This document shows positions 10,569-19,064 of a stretch of DNA of 64,000 nt, in pieces. Below the pieces are notes generated by a model. That model did not search any database, was not told the DNA's origin, and saw only the letters and a program-made list of their open reading frames with translations. The stretch is from positions 62,001-126,000 of the forward strand of contig JAQWHD010000038.1 of the NCBI GenBank assembly GCA_029237915.1, written 5' to 3'. Position 1 is the stretch's first letter. Every line of letters starts with the position of its first letter. Position numbers and translations under genes: made by a program. The DNA comes from Thalassotalea sp. (GTDB lineage: Bacteria; Pseudomonadota; Gammaproteobacteria; Enterobacterales; Alteromonadaceae).

Positions 10569-11480
10569 ATGTTGAATAAAGTATTCTCAACAATTCTATG
10601 CATTTACAGCTTGATTTTAGTCAATCAAGTGGCTTTCGCCTTGGAATATAAACTTCCAGAGAATAATAGCCGCTTAATTGGAGAAATAACTAAACATACG
10701 GTCGCTAAAGGTGAGTTCTTTCAACAATTAGCACAGCGTTATAATGTTGGTTTTTTAGCTTTGATGGAAGCCAACCCAGGAATTGACCCCTTACTTCCCC
10801 AAGAAGGTACTGTACTTAGCATCCCTACCCAGATGATCTTACCTTATGGCAAGCACGAAGGTATTGTGATTAATCTATCAGAATTACGTCTTTATTATTT
10901 TAACAATGCTAAGCAAACCGTAAATGTGTTTCCTGTCGGTATTGGTAAAATAGGTAATGCTACGCCTAAATTGATCAGTGAAATTACTGAAAAACGCTCT
11001 AATCCAAATTGGTTTCCAACAGTGGATAAACGTAAAGAGCATTTTAAAAAATATGGGGTAGAACTTCCAAGAATGGTTAAGGCAGGTCCTAATAATCCAT
11101 TAGGTGATTACGCTATGCGCATTGGTCAAAGTACCTATTTAATTCATGGTACCAACCAACGATTTGGTATTGGCATGCGGGCTAGCTCGGGCTGCATTAG
11201 AATGAACCCGGAAGATATTGAATGGTTATTTAAGCAAGCGGACTCTGGTACTAAAGTAAAAATTATAGATGAACCGATAAAAATGACTTACCTAACACCT
11301 AGCCAACGTATGATTGAGATACATTCGCCATTATCTTTGAGTGATGACCACAAACCAAGTTTGTACCCTTTAAGTTCAGGGGTAAAAAACTTTATAGGTA
11401 AGGATCCAAAAGATTTAAAAGCGCTAGAGGAAATTATGAAAAAACCTAAAGGCTTACCTGTTCGTGTTGATTTACCTTAA
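10569..11480 (+). CDS. L,D-transpeptidase (YkuD) with N-terminal LysM-like region
   Basis: LIHGTNQRFGIGMRASSGCIRMNPEDIEWLF contains the HGT...SSGCIRM catalytic motif. Confidence 0.92.
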   Translation: MLNKVFSTILCIYSLILVNQVAFALEYKLPENNSRLIGEITKHTVAKGEFFQQLAQRYNVGFLALMEANPGIDPLLPQEGTVLSIPTQMILPYGKHEGIVINLSELRLYYFNNAKQTVNVFPVGIGKIGNATPKLISEITEKRSNPNWFPTVDKRKEHFKKYGVELPRMVKAGPNNPLGDYAMRIGQSTYLIHGTNQRFGIGMRASSGCIRMNPEDIEWLFKQADSGTKVKIIDEPIKMTYLTPSQRMIEIHSPLSLSDDHKPSLYPLSSGVKNFIGKDPKDLKALEEIMKKPKGLPVRVDLP

Positions 11481-11530
11481 TATCAGAGAATAAAACCAAT
11501 TAGATTAATTTATGATAAAATCTGAGCATA

Positions 11531-11558
11531 AAAAAACCAAGTCACCTTGGTTTTTTGG
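11531..11558. terminator. Bidirectional terminator between ldt and lpp-like gene
   Basis: AAAAAACCAAG-tca-CTTGGTTTTTT. Confidence 0.8.
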
Positions 11559-11576
11559 GCAGTAAAATATTAACCA

Positions 11577-11864
11577 TTATTTTTTATATGTGCTGACCAC
11601 ATTATCAACGCGCTCATTAGCTTGTGATGCTTTTGCTTGTGCATCCGCAGCCATTTCTTTAGCCGCTTGTGCATCAGCTGCACTTTGCTCTTGTGATGCT
11701 TTTAATTGACCAACTTCACCAGATAAGCTTTCTACCTGACTAGATAAGCTAGTAACTTTGGCATTTAAGGCGCTAAGATCTTGCTCCATTGCATCATTAT
11801 TGGCACAACCAGCTAAGCCTAAGGTTACTACCGCAGCTGCTAGAGTAATTATTTTCTTGTTCAT
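11577..11864 (-). CDS. Lpp/OprI-family alanine-zipper major outer-membrane lipoprotein
   Basis: Lipobox LAGC, coiled-coil heptads (NAKVTSLSSQVESLSGEVGQL), terminal YKK. Confidence 0.85.
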   Translation of the reverse strand: MNKKIITLAAAVVTLGLAGCANNDAMEQDLSALNAKVTSLSSQVESLSGEVGQLKASQEQSAADAQAAKEMAADAQAKASQANERVDNVVSTYKK

Positions 11865-11903
11865 CCTGACACTCCATCGTTAACTTTTTATTAAATACAT
11901 ATA

Positions 11904-12065
11904 ATACCAAGTTGATTAATTAATTGCTCATTTTTAATGGTTAAAATGAATAACTACTGCGTTATAAAATTTATAAGTAGAATAACTACTTACTAAATTT
12001 TATGCCTTGTATTTACCCATTTTTCCTCATGAAAAAGTAGAACACTTAATTAGTCAAATTGGTAT
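11904..12065. repeat. MITE-like 162-bp inverted-repeat element, copy 1
   Basis: ATACCAAgTTGAtTAATTAA ... TTAATTAGTCAAATTGGTAT ends; near-identical 162-bp copy at 25611-25772. Confidence 0.85.
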
Positions 12066-12376
12066 AGCTTTAACTCTATGCACTTTCAGTATGGCATAAA
12101 TAATAAAATACCTCATAAAAATGTTAATTATAAGTAACTTATGGTGATTATTAATAACAATTAGGTATTACGTAGTTAAAACAGGTAAACCTAAATCTTC
12201 TTTAACATTTTCCGTGACCATATAAGTGGGAATTTGAGATACCCCTGATATATTTAGAGCCTAGTTACTGACAAACAGTCACTATGGGGACAACGGCGGC
12301 TGGTGGTAATGCCTCGTTAATGACTATAGTGGCAACTAGTGGCAACTGACTAAATTTAAGTTAGGCCTCGTATAAC

Positions 12377-12399
12377 AAAAAGGGAACCTGTCGGTTCCC
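12377..12399 (-). terminator. Terminator of znuB-type gene
   Basis: Minus strand GGGAACC-gaca-GGTTCCC-TTTTTG. Confidence 0.85.
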
Positions 12400-12426
12400 T
12401 ATTCTATGTAAGCTTTATAATCAAGT

Positions 12427-13191
12427 TTACTGCTGATGTAACCTGGTCATTTTCTTTATTATTAGACTCGCTAATAAAGCAGTAAACGCTAAGGTCCAAA
12501 CAATCGTTGAACCACTAGGTAAATCATATAGCGCTGAGATCACCAATCCCATTAAATAAGCGACAAAGCCGATTATATAAGCCAAACGATGATTAAATCG
12601 AGCTAACCTTATTGTAGCTAATGCAGGAATGATCAAGGTACTAAATACTAAAAATACCCCTACCATTTGCACTGAACTAGTGATTGCTATCGCAAAAATA
12701 AAGTAAAACCATTTACCATTGAGGATCGCTGGCTTGGTTATAATAAGTGCCATTAATAAAATATATAAACCGATGTGCAAATATAAATCTGAGAAGGTAA
12801 CCCAGAGAATTTGCCCTGATAAGACTTGTTTTAATAAATCTCCACCATGCGGGTCATTAGCTAAAAGTAAATAAGCACCCGTTGCCGACAACACATACAA
12901 ACAACCAATCAAAGCTTCTAAGTTATGCTTAGAATAACGCTCAAATAGTGCAATAAGACTTGCCCCAGACAAAGCAAAAATTGCTGCAACAATATAACTA
13001 GCACCCGGTAGATGATGCTCTAAATCTAAGGTAGTAACCAAGACAGCACCTAAACCAGCAATTTGAGCTATCGCTAAATCAATAAAGATAATACCGCGTT
13101 TTAACACTTGAAAGCCTAACGGCACATGCGTGATCAGCACGAGTAACCCAGCAACTAGCGCCGGTAATAAAATATCAATTAACTCAAACAT
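12427..13191 (-). CDS. znuB: ZnuB-type metal ABC transporter permease
   Basis: 254 aa ABC-3 family permease; VPLGFQVLKRGIIFIDLAIAQIAGLGAV. Confidence 0.85.
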   Translation of the reverse strand: MFELIDILLPALVAGLLVLITHVPLGFQVLKRGIIFIDLAIAQIAGLGAVLVTTLDLEHHLPGASYIVAAIFALSGASLIALFERYSKHNLEALIGCLYVLSATGAYLLLANDPHGGDLLKQVLSGQILWVTFSDLYLHIGLYILLMALIITKPAILNGKWFYFIFAIAITSSVQMVGVFLVFSTLIIPALATIRLARFNHRLAYIIGFVAYLMGLVISALYDLPSGSTIVWTLAFTALLASLIIKKMTRLHQQ

Positions 13192-13242
13192 ATTGATTTA
13201 TTCTGCTTATTTTAATTTTGCTGTATTGCATTATTAGTTCGC

Positions 13243-14154
13243 TTAAATAGCACTTTTAATTAAGTTAATGTGCTGAGTCATCATTGAAAATAAATCGCTA
13301 GCTTGTTCATTACCGCCAACGGTGTACGGTAATTGCACACTGTTTATATTGGTTTTCTCTTGTAACCAACTAGCTGCTTTCTTGTCTTGATAGCCAGTAT
13401 AAACCACTAATTTAACCTGTTGTTTTTCTACAATATCCAGCACGGTCATTAAGTGTGAAGTGGTTGGCGGCAAACCTGGTTTAGGCTCTAGATCACCCAC
13501 TTGCTGCATACCTAAAAATTCAAACAAATAACGAAATGACGAATGGTAAGCAATAACTTTCAGCCCTTTCAATGCTTGCGCTTGGCTCTGCCATTCAACA
13601 GTTGCCTGTTGCCAACGAGTTAAGAAATCAGCTAAATTATTCTGATAAATCTCACTATTATCACTATCAAGTTGCGATAGCTTATTAGTTAGAGCTTTTG
13701 CTAACTGTGCTATACGCTCTGGATCTAAATGTACGTGCGGATTACCTAATGAATGCACATCCCCCATAGACCTATCAACCGTAACTGGAATATCTAAATT
13801 GACTACGTGATCAGACGCATAAAACAGGCCTTTATCAACCGATTGCACATCCCGGTTATTTGATTTGGCTTGTAGCATTGGCAACCAACCAATTTCTAAA
13901 TCCGCGCCTGCACATACAACTAAATCTGCTCGGCGCATTTTTGAGATCAAGCTTGGTCTAGCTTGAATAAAGTGCGGGTCTTGATACGCCGTTGTCGCAC
14001 TGTAAATTGTTGCTTCATCGCCCACTAATTCTTGTGCAAGTGCAGCATATTCAGGCTCACAAGCAAAAATATTCAGCTCAGCCTTAGCAGGCAAAGCCAC
14101 AACAGTAGATAAAACAGCAAGACTAATTAAAAAACGCTTAAAATTGATGTGCAC
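13243..14154 (-). CDS. znuA: ZnuA/TroA-type metal-binding periplasmic protein
   Basis: Signal peptide; GNPHVHLDPERIAQLA, YHSSFRYLFEFLGM; adjacent to znuB. Confidence 0.87.
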   Translation of the reverse strand: MHINFKRFLISLAVLSTVVALPAKAELNIFACEPEYAALAQELVGDEATIYSATTAYQDPHFIQARPSLISKMRRADLVVCAGADLEIGWLPMLQAKSNNRDVQSVDKGLFYASDHVVNLDIPVTVDRSMGDVHSLGNPHVHLDPERIAQLAKALTNKLSQLDSDNSEIYQNNLADFLTRWQQATVEWQSQAQALKGLKVIAYHSSFRYLFEFLGMQQVGDLEPKPGLPPTTSHLMTVLDIVEKQQVKLVVYTGYQDKKAASWLQEKTNINSVQLPYTVGGNEQASDLFSMMTQHINLIKSAI

Positions 14155-15367
14155 CGTGAGCTCCTAATGCCATGTTAAATTGCAAAGTAATTTGGTCATC
14201 GGTGATATCTTCAACCGATTTATCTTGGTTATACTGCAAACGCACCGTTGAGAAATGTGAATGACGATATTCAACCATAGCGGTAGATACTTCTGGCTTA
14301 AAGTCGTCTGAGTATGGTTCATCAAAATCAATTTGCGAATAACGTAAGCCTGCTGCCCAGTTTGGAGTAAACTGATATACAGCACTTACATAAAAGCCCT
14401 GATGGCTAACATCGATACTATCTAAGTGTTCTTCAGCTAAGCTAGTAATAGGCTCTTCATGTTCTTCGTGCTCTTCTTCATGGTGTAACTCGCCGTCTTC
14501 TTCTACAAAAAAGTATTCAGTCGCTAAGGTGAAGTTTTGATATTTATAGTTACCATTTGGCGCCCACTTCCAAACGGCATCAATAATATAGTAATCTTTA
14601 CTACCACTGAAATCACAAACACCAAACGCTTCATGACCATGTTCTTCTTCCATTTCAGCATCATCATGTTCTTCATGTTCGTCTTCATGAGCGTGACTAC
14701 TACATGAGCCTTCATCATTATCGAAACCTAAATACGACGCGCCAAGTTGCCAGCTATTCTCAATGTTGAAATCACCGCCAGTTTTCACAAAAGCAGAATA
14801 TGCACCAATACCATCACCTTCAGCGTAAGCTGGCATGCTGCCACCTTTTAGTAACTCAGTACCAAACTCTAAATACATATCGGTTGGTGCTAGCCAAGAT
14901 AAGCGCACACCGTCATCATAATAGTGACCATTTAAAAAGGTGCGATAAACTAGAGGCCTATCGGCAAAGCTGTCAGTATGAGCATGCTTGCCATTTAAGT
15001 AACCTACGTTTGATAAAAATCGACCAAATCTAAGTGATAAATCATAAGGTAATGCCGTGGTTTGAATAAATGCTTCTTCTAGTTCAACTTCGGTTTCACC
15101 TTCGTGCTCATCAAGCACAATAGTAAGTTTACCCATAAACATATCATCGATAGGCGCACTGATAGCCAGTTCGGTATGGTCAGTCCAAAAGCCTTGTTTT
15201 AAACCAGCACCATGTTCATCAACCCCATAGCCTGCGACTCCCGAAAAGTCATCTCGTTCGGTAAAACCAACATTTATAATGGCACTGATATTAAGTTGGT
15301 CTTGTGCAAGAGCAGCACCTGAAAAGCTAGTCGCAAGCACGACAGCGGTTGTATTAATTAACTTCAT
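14138..15367 (-). CDS. Outer-membrane beta-barrel (porin-like) protein with His/Glu-rich loops
   Basis: Signal peptide, alternating amphipathic strands, loops SSHAHEDEHEEHDDAEMEEEHGHEAF and ELHHEEEHEEHEEP; overlaps znuA start by 17 nt. Confidence 0.8.
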   Translation of the reverse strand: MKLINTTAVVLATSFSGAALAQDQLNISAIINVGFTERDDFSGVAGYGVDEHGAGLKQGFWTDHTELAISAPIDDMFMGKLTIVLDEHEGETEVELEEAFIQTTALPYDLSLRFGRFLSNVGYLNGKHAHTDSFADRPLVYRTFLNGHYYDDGVRLSWLAPTDMYLEFGTELLKGGSMPAYAEGDGIGAYSAFVKTGGDFNIENSWQLGASYLGFDNDEGSCSSHAHEDEHEEHDDAEMEEEHGHEAFGVCDFSGSKDYYIIDAVWKWAPNGNYKYQNFTLATEYFFVEEDGELHHEEEHEEHEEPITSLAEEHLDSIDVSHQGFYVSAVYQFTPNWAAGLRYSQIDFDEPYSDDFKPEVSTAMVEYRHSHFSTVRLQYNQDKSVEDITDDQITLQFNMALGAHGAHQF

Positions 15368-15427
15368 TTTAATTTTCCTAAATATAAATAGACGCTCTTT
15401 GCAAAATACAAAGAGAATAAGATCTGA

Positions 15428-15730
15428 TTAGTAAAAATTAATTGGTGGCGCTCGGCTTAAATAGGCTTTAGTAAACGGGTATACAACATGAGTTGACGTA
15501 TGAATAAATGCGATTGTTTTAAAGTCAACAATGGCAATATTTAAGGTTGGTGAGGGTAAATCAAAATCATCTAAAACCGATGATGAACAGGTTTTACAAT
15601 GTACTTCATGGACAGTTGAATCATGATCAGCATAATGCATAGCTTTTGCCAAAGGCATAAACAACAATAAAGCCACCATTGCGATTAAAGCAATAATGTT
15701 ATTTTGTTTAAATTTTGGCTGAAGATTCAT
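15428..15730 (-). CDS. Small secreted/membrane-anchored protein, DUF2946-like, with HxxH.../CKTC motif
   Basis: 100 aa: signal/TM segment, HYADHDSTVHEVHCKTCSSS, C-terminal YLSRAPP typical of DUF2946-like proteins. Confidence 0.6.
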   Translation of the reverse strand: MNLQPKFKQNNIIALIAMVALLLFMPLAKAMHYADHDSTVHEVHCKTCSSSVLDDFDLPSPTLNIAIVDFKTIAFIHTSTHVVYPFTKAYLSRAPPINFY

Positions 15731-15756
15731 TTGATCAATTGACTCAAATTATAAGA

Positions 15757-15789
15757 TATAGTTAATGTTATATTATAACATTAACTATA
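15757..15789. promoter_or_regulatory. Putative Zur operator (33-bp perfect palindrome)
   Basis: TATAGTTAATGTTATA-T-TATAACATTAACTATA, 27 nt upstream of the 15730 start codon; core TGTTATATTATAACA resembles gammaproteobacterial Zur boxes. Confidence 0.8.
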
Positions 15790-15889
15790 GCAAACTTATC
15801 GGACTTATTATCCCTAACTAGCGTGATATGAAATTAAGAGTTAACCTAGAATCAAGTACAAACACAAGCACAAGCTAGAAATAATAAAA

Positions 15890-16708
15890 ATGGATTTAAA
15901 TATGCCTAACTCACCAGTTACTATCAGTATCGAAAACAACATAGCTTTAGTTACCCTCAATAAAGCAGAAAAAAGAAATGCGCTTGATATCGAGATGTTC
16001 AAAACATTAGATAAAGTGAGTAAAGACCTAAGAAAGAATACTTTACTGCGAGCAGTTATCGTTAATGCCAATGGCGAAGACTTTTGCAGCGGACTCGACA
16101 TAAAATCGGTATTAAGTAATAAATCATCGGCACTGTCTTTACTTTTCAAATGGCTTCCAGGACAGGCAAATTTAGCACAGCGAGTTTCAAATAATTGGCG
16201 AAAAATCCCTGTACCTGTGATCATGGCAATCCATGGTAGATGTTGGGGCGGAGGCTTACAAATAGCACTAGGTGGGGATTTTAGAATAGCCAACGAGCAA
16301 GCTTCATTCTCGGTAATGGAAGGTAAATGGGGCTTAATTCCCGACATGGGTGGCAACCTTGTACTGCGAGAAATACTAGCCAAAGACATTGCTTTAAAGC
16401 TCACCATGACGGCTGAGGTAATTAGTGCAGAAGCTGCATTAAATTATGGATTAATTACCGAAATAAATAACCAGCCGCTGCAAGCAAGCTACGCACTAGC
16501 TCAGCAAATAAGTGAACGTTCACCCGATAGCGTTGCTGCGGTTAAAAAGCTTTATCATAGTAATTGGGTTAAAGCTGACTGGGTGATGCTAGCTAAGGAA
16601 AGCTATTATCAAATAAAAGTTTTGTTAGGGAAAAATCAAAAAATCGCGGTGAAAAAACAATTAAAACCAGAGCAAAGCAACGAATACCTAGCTAGAAAAA
16701 AGTGGTAA
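15890..16708 (+). CDS. Crotonase/enoyl-CoA hydratase family protein
   Basis: NGEDFCSGLDIKSVL, HGRCWGGGLQIALGGDFRIA. Confidence 0.93.
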   Translation: MDLNMPNSPVTISIENNIALVTLNKAEKRNALDIEMFKTLDKVSKDLRKNTLLRAVIVNANGEDFCSGLDIKSVLSNKSSALSLLFKWLPGQANLAQRVSNNWRKIPVPVIMAIHGRCWGGGLQIALGGDFRIANEQASFSVMEGKWGLIPDMGGNLVLREILAKDIALKLTMTAEVISAEAALNYGLITEINNQPLQASYALAQQISERSPDSVAAVKKLYHSNWVKADWVMLAKESYYQIKVLLGKNQKIAVKKQLKPEQSNEYLARKKW

Positions 16709-16715
16709 GAATTAA

Positions 16716-16778
16716 AATAGCTTTGTTCAAAATAATGATCACCAATACTTGATGATCATTATTTTGAACAAGGCTATT
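16716..16778. repeat. Long stem-loop: 26-bp arms with one mismatch, 11-nt loop
   Basis: AATAGCTTTGTTCAAAATAATGATCA ... TGATCATTATTTTGAACAAGGCTATT. Confidence 0.9.
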
Positions 16779-16788
16779 TATACTAAGT

Positions 16789-16923
16789 CTATTGCTGACC
16801 TAATACATTCTTTGAAATTTTCTTAGCGGCTTTAGCAGCTTTTTTTTCTTTAGGGCTTAATAGTGCCTGCTTTTTACCACTTTTTTTACTGTCTTGTCCT
16901 TTACTCAGGGTTTAACTAGACAT
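16789..16923 (-). pseudogene. Small Lys/Ala-rich basic protein gene with in-frame TAA at codon 4 (or CTG-started 39-aa ORF)
   Basis: Minus strand ATG TCT AGT TAA ACC CTG AGT AAA GGA CAA GAC ... reads MSS*TLSKGQDSKKSGKKQALLSPKEKKAAKAAKKISKNVLGQQ*. Confidence 0.6.
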
Positions 16924-17210
16924 CTTTCCTTTTGAAATAATTAATTAAACCGAAAGTTAGTTTGAGCCAACCTAAGGACTGTAATTACGCAATACCTTAC
17001 ATAAAGGTGCAAGTTAATGGTAACAACATCAGTATGTGCCTATGAACAAGCAATAGATAGCAATAGATCCATTGACCTATCACTATGCTTATTCTCCATA
17101 ACTCTAATAGGATAAATAACAATTAAAATTTTAATATGAACCATTTCTAACTCATCTACGTAACTCTACCCATGCAACAAAAAAGATCAGCAAAGCACTT
17201 AGGAGATATT

Positions 17211-17462
17211 ATGATGTATGAACCAACAATTATCGGTATGGCAGACTCAACCACTTACTTGGTGGGTAGAACAGATAACCAAGATAATTTTGATGCTCTA
17301 CCCCAGCTAGGGAGGATTGCTCAATGCAGTTCGTTATCTATGGCAAAATCCTTACTCATAGAACACAATGTGCATTGCGCGCAACTCACATTACAAACTG
17401 CTTACGATGAAATGTGTGGTCTACCCGCTTGTGAACCATTTAAACAAACCATCAATTTTTAA
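17211..17462 (+). CDS. DUF6482-like small protein
   Basis: AGGAGAT SD before ATGATG; AYDEM motif near C-terminus; ORF track opens at 17172. Confidence 0.5.
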   Translation: MMYEPTIIGMADSTTYLVGRTDNQDNFDALPQLGRIAQCSSLSMAKSLLIEHNVHCAQLTLQTAYDEMCGLPACEPFKQTINF

Positions 17463-17477
17463 CAAAGTAGGCTATCT

Positions 17478-17732
17478 ATGAATTTATCTGATCACCTTTA
17501 TATTTTTAACCACATCATTTCTAACGGCGAAAAAAAAGCAGGTAAATTCCATTTAAATGCATTATCAGCTTGGCACGACCTTGATGGCTACACTTGTTAT
17601 ATTGGCTACAAAGAGCTAATTTTGAGTTTGTACTTTCACGGTCGTTTTTCTTATGATTATACTCAAGACGATACATTTAAAGAGTTTGACTCATTAATTA
17701 ACAATTCTATATCTGAGTTGAAGGTTAGCTAA
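17478..17732 (+). CDS. Hypothetical protein (84 aa)
   Basis: ORF with next gene starting at the stop codon (TAATG overlap), co-oriented. Confidence 0.55.
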   Translation: MNLSDHLYIFNHIISNGEKKAGKFHLNALSAWHDLDGYTCYIGYKELILSLYFHGRFSYDYTQDDTFKEFDSLINNSISELKVS

Positions 17733-18316
17733 TGTTATTTTCACAAAGACTAGCCTTGCTTGCTTTGCTTGTATTTGCAAATACTCTTTTAGCCGACAAT
17801 ATAATTGAAAAAGACACAATGAATAAAGATACTGTTTTAATAAACTTTGCCAGTGAGCAACAAGATTATCCTTGGACTGTTATAAATGATGGTGTTATGG
17901 GTGGCTTGTCCGTTGGCAAAACCAAGCAAATCAATAAGGCTATTACATTTTCAGGGAGTGTTTCTACAGCAAACAATGGCGGTTTTACCAGTGCTTATAT
18001 AAAGCTACCTAAATTACCTGCAGATATCAGATCCGTTAAAATTAATATTAAGGGTGATAGCAATCAATATCAATTAAGACTTAGAAGCCAATATCAAGGC
18101 TATGATATTGCATATAAAATAGAATTTTTAACGAGTAATAATAAGCGTGAAACACTTGATTTTAATCTAGCCGATTTCCAAGCGACTTTCCGTGGTCGTT
18201 TTATTGCAAACGCACCAGAATTAACGCCATCGTCTATTTCACATGTGGGCTACCTAATAACAGCAAAACAACCTCAAGAGTTTGAATTAGCTACTTACAC
18301 TATCGAATTTCATTAA
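17732..18316 (+). CDS. CIA30-family protein (complex I intermediate-associated protein 30 domain)
   Basis: INFASEQQDYPWTVINDGVMGGLSVGKT and FTSAYIKL pattern; signal peptide. Confidence 0.85.
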   Translation: MLFSQRLALLALLVFANTLLADNIIEKDTMNKDTVLINFASEQQDYPWTVINDGVMGGLSVGKTKQINKAITFSGSVSTANNGGFTSAYIKLPKLPADIRSVKINIKGDSNQYQLRLRSQYQGYDIAYKIEFLTSNNKRETLDFNLADFQATFRGRFIANAPELTPSSISHVGYLITAKQPQEFELATYTIEFH

Positions 18317-18335
18317 CCTTTATTGATTTACTAGC

Positions 18336-19064
18336 CTACCAAGGTATAAGGTTTCCCTGCCAATCAACAAAACTTGCTTGCCCATCTAGTTCAGTATTTT
18401 TTACTATTCGTAATAACTGTTTAGCAACAAAATCACAAGTAAATAGCTTGCCTGCAGGTACGTTTGCTTGAAAAGGTTTAGACAAGGGTGTATCTGTTGT
18501 ACCTGGATGAAAGGAGATAAGTTTGATATTTTTTGCTCTCCTAGATAACTCAACAGCTGCCGATTTGAGTAACATATTCATTGCAGCTTTAGATGTGCGA
18601 TAGCTATACCAGCCGCCGAGTTCGTTATCACTTATGCTGCCGACCCTAGCGCTAAAAACGGTCACTTTACACTCGCTTTTACTGGTAAGTAAAGGCACTA
18701 AATTTTTTAACCATAGCATCGGAGTAATCGTATTGGCTGTAATAACTTCATTAAAAGCCTGTACTGAAAAATCTTCTAAGCGCTTTTCTGGTTGACAGTT
18801 TTCACTATGTAAAATGCCATGGCATATAAAGACACGAGAAATAACACCATTGCTTGAATGCTTAATGGTGTTAACTGCCGAGACGATCTCTGACTCATCA
18901 TAATTTTTGAGCGAAATTAACCGTGCCGAGGCAAATATATCTTGCTCATAAAAATCGACATTACGGCTTATAACAATAAGCTGTTGGTCAATAATTACCT
19001 CTTGTGCTAAAGCCTTTGCAATAGCACTGTTAGCTCCGATGATTATCGTTATTTGCTTTTCCAT
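18336..19064 (-). CDS. SDR family NAD(P)-dependent oxidoreductase
   Basis: TIIIGANSAIAKALA and YRTSKAAMNML; start at MEKQITIIIG preferred over track start 19082. Confidence 0.85.
   Translation of the reverse strand: MEKQITIIIGANSAIAKALAQEVIIDQQLIVISRNVDFYEQDIFASARLISLKNYDESEIVSAVNTIKHSSNGVISRVFICHGILHSENCQPEKRLEDFSVQAFNEVITANTITPMLWLKNLVPLLTSKSECKVTVFSARVGSISDNELGGWYSYRTSKAAMNMLLKSAAVELSRRAKNIKLISFHPGTTDTPLSKPFQANVPAGKLFTCDFVAKQLLRIVKNTELDGQASFVDWQGNLIPW

Noticed and set aside
14164-14718. Alternative-frame ORFs (73 and 64 aa) inside the porin gene
   Set aside because: Out-of-frame readings of the His/Glu-rich coding region; no start signals or protein-like pattern.
15841-16407. 188-aa ORF antisense to the crotonase gene
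   Set aside because: Fully antisense to a well-supported CDS; composition consistent with antisense shadow ORF.
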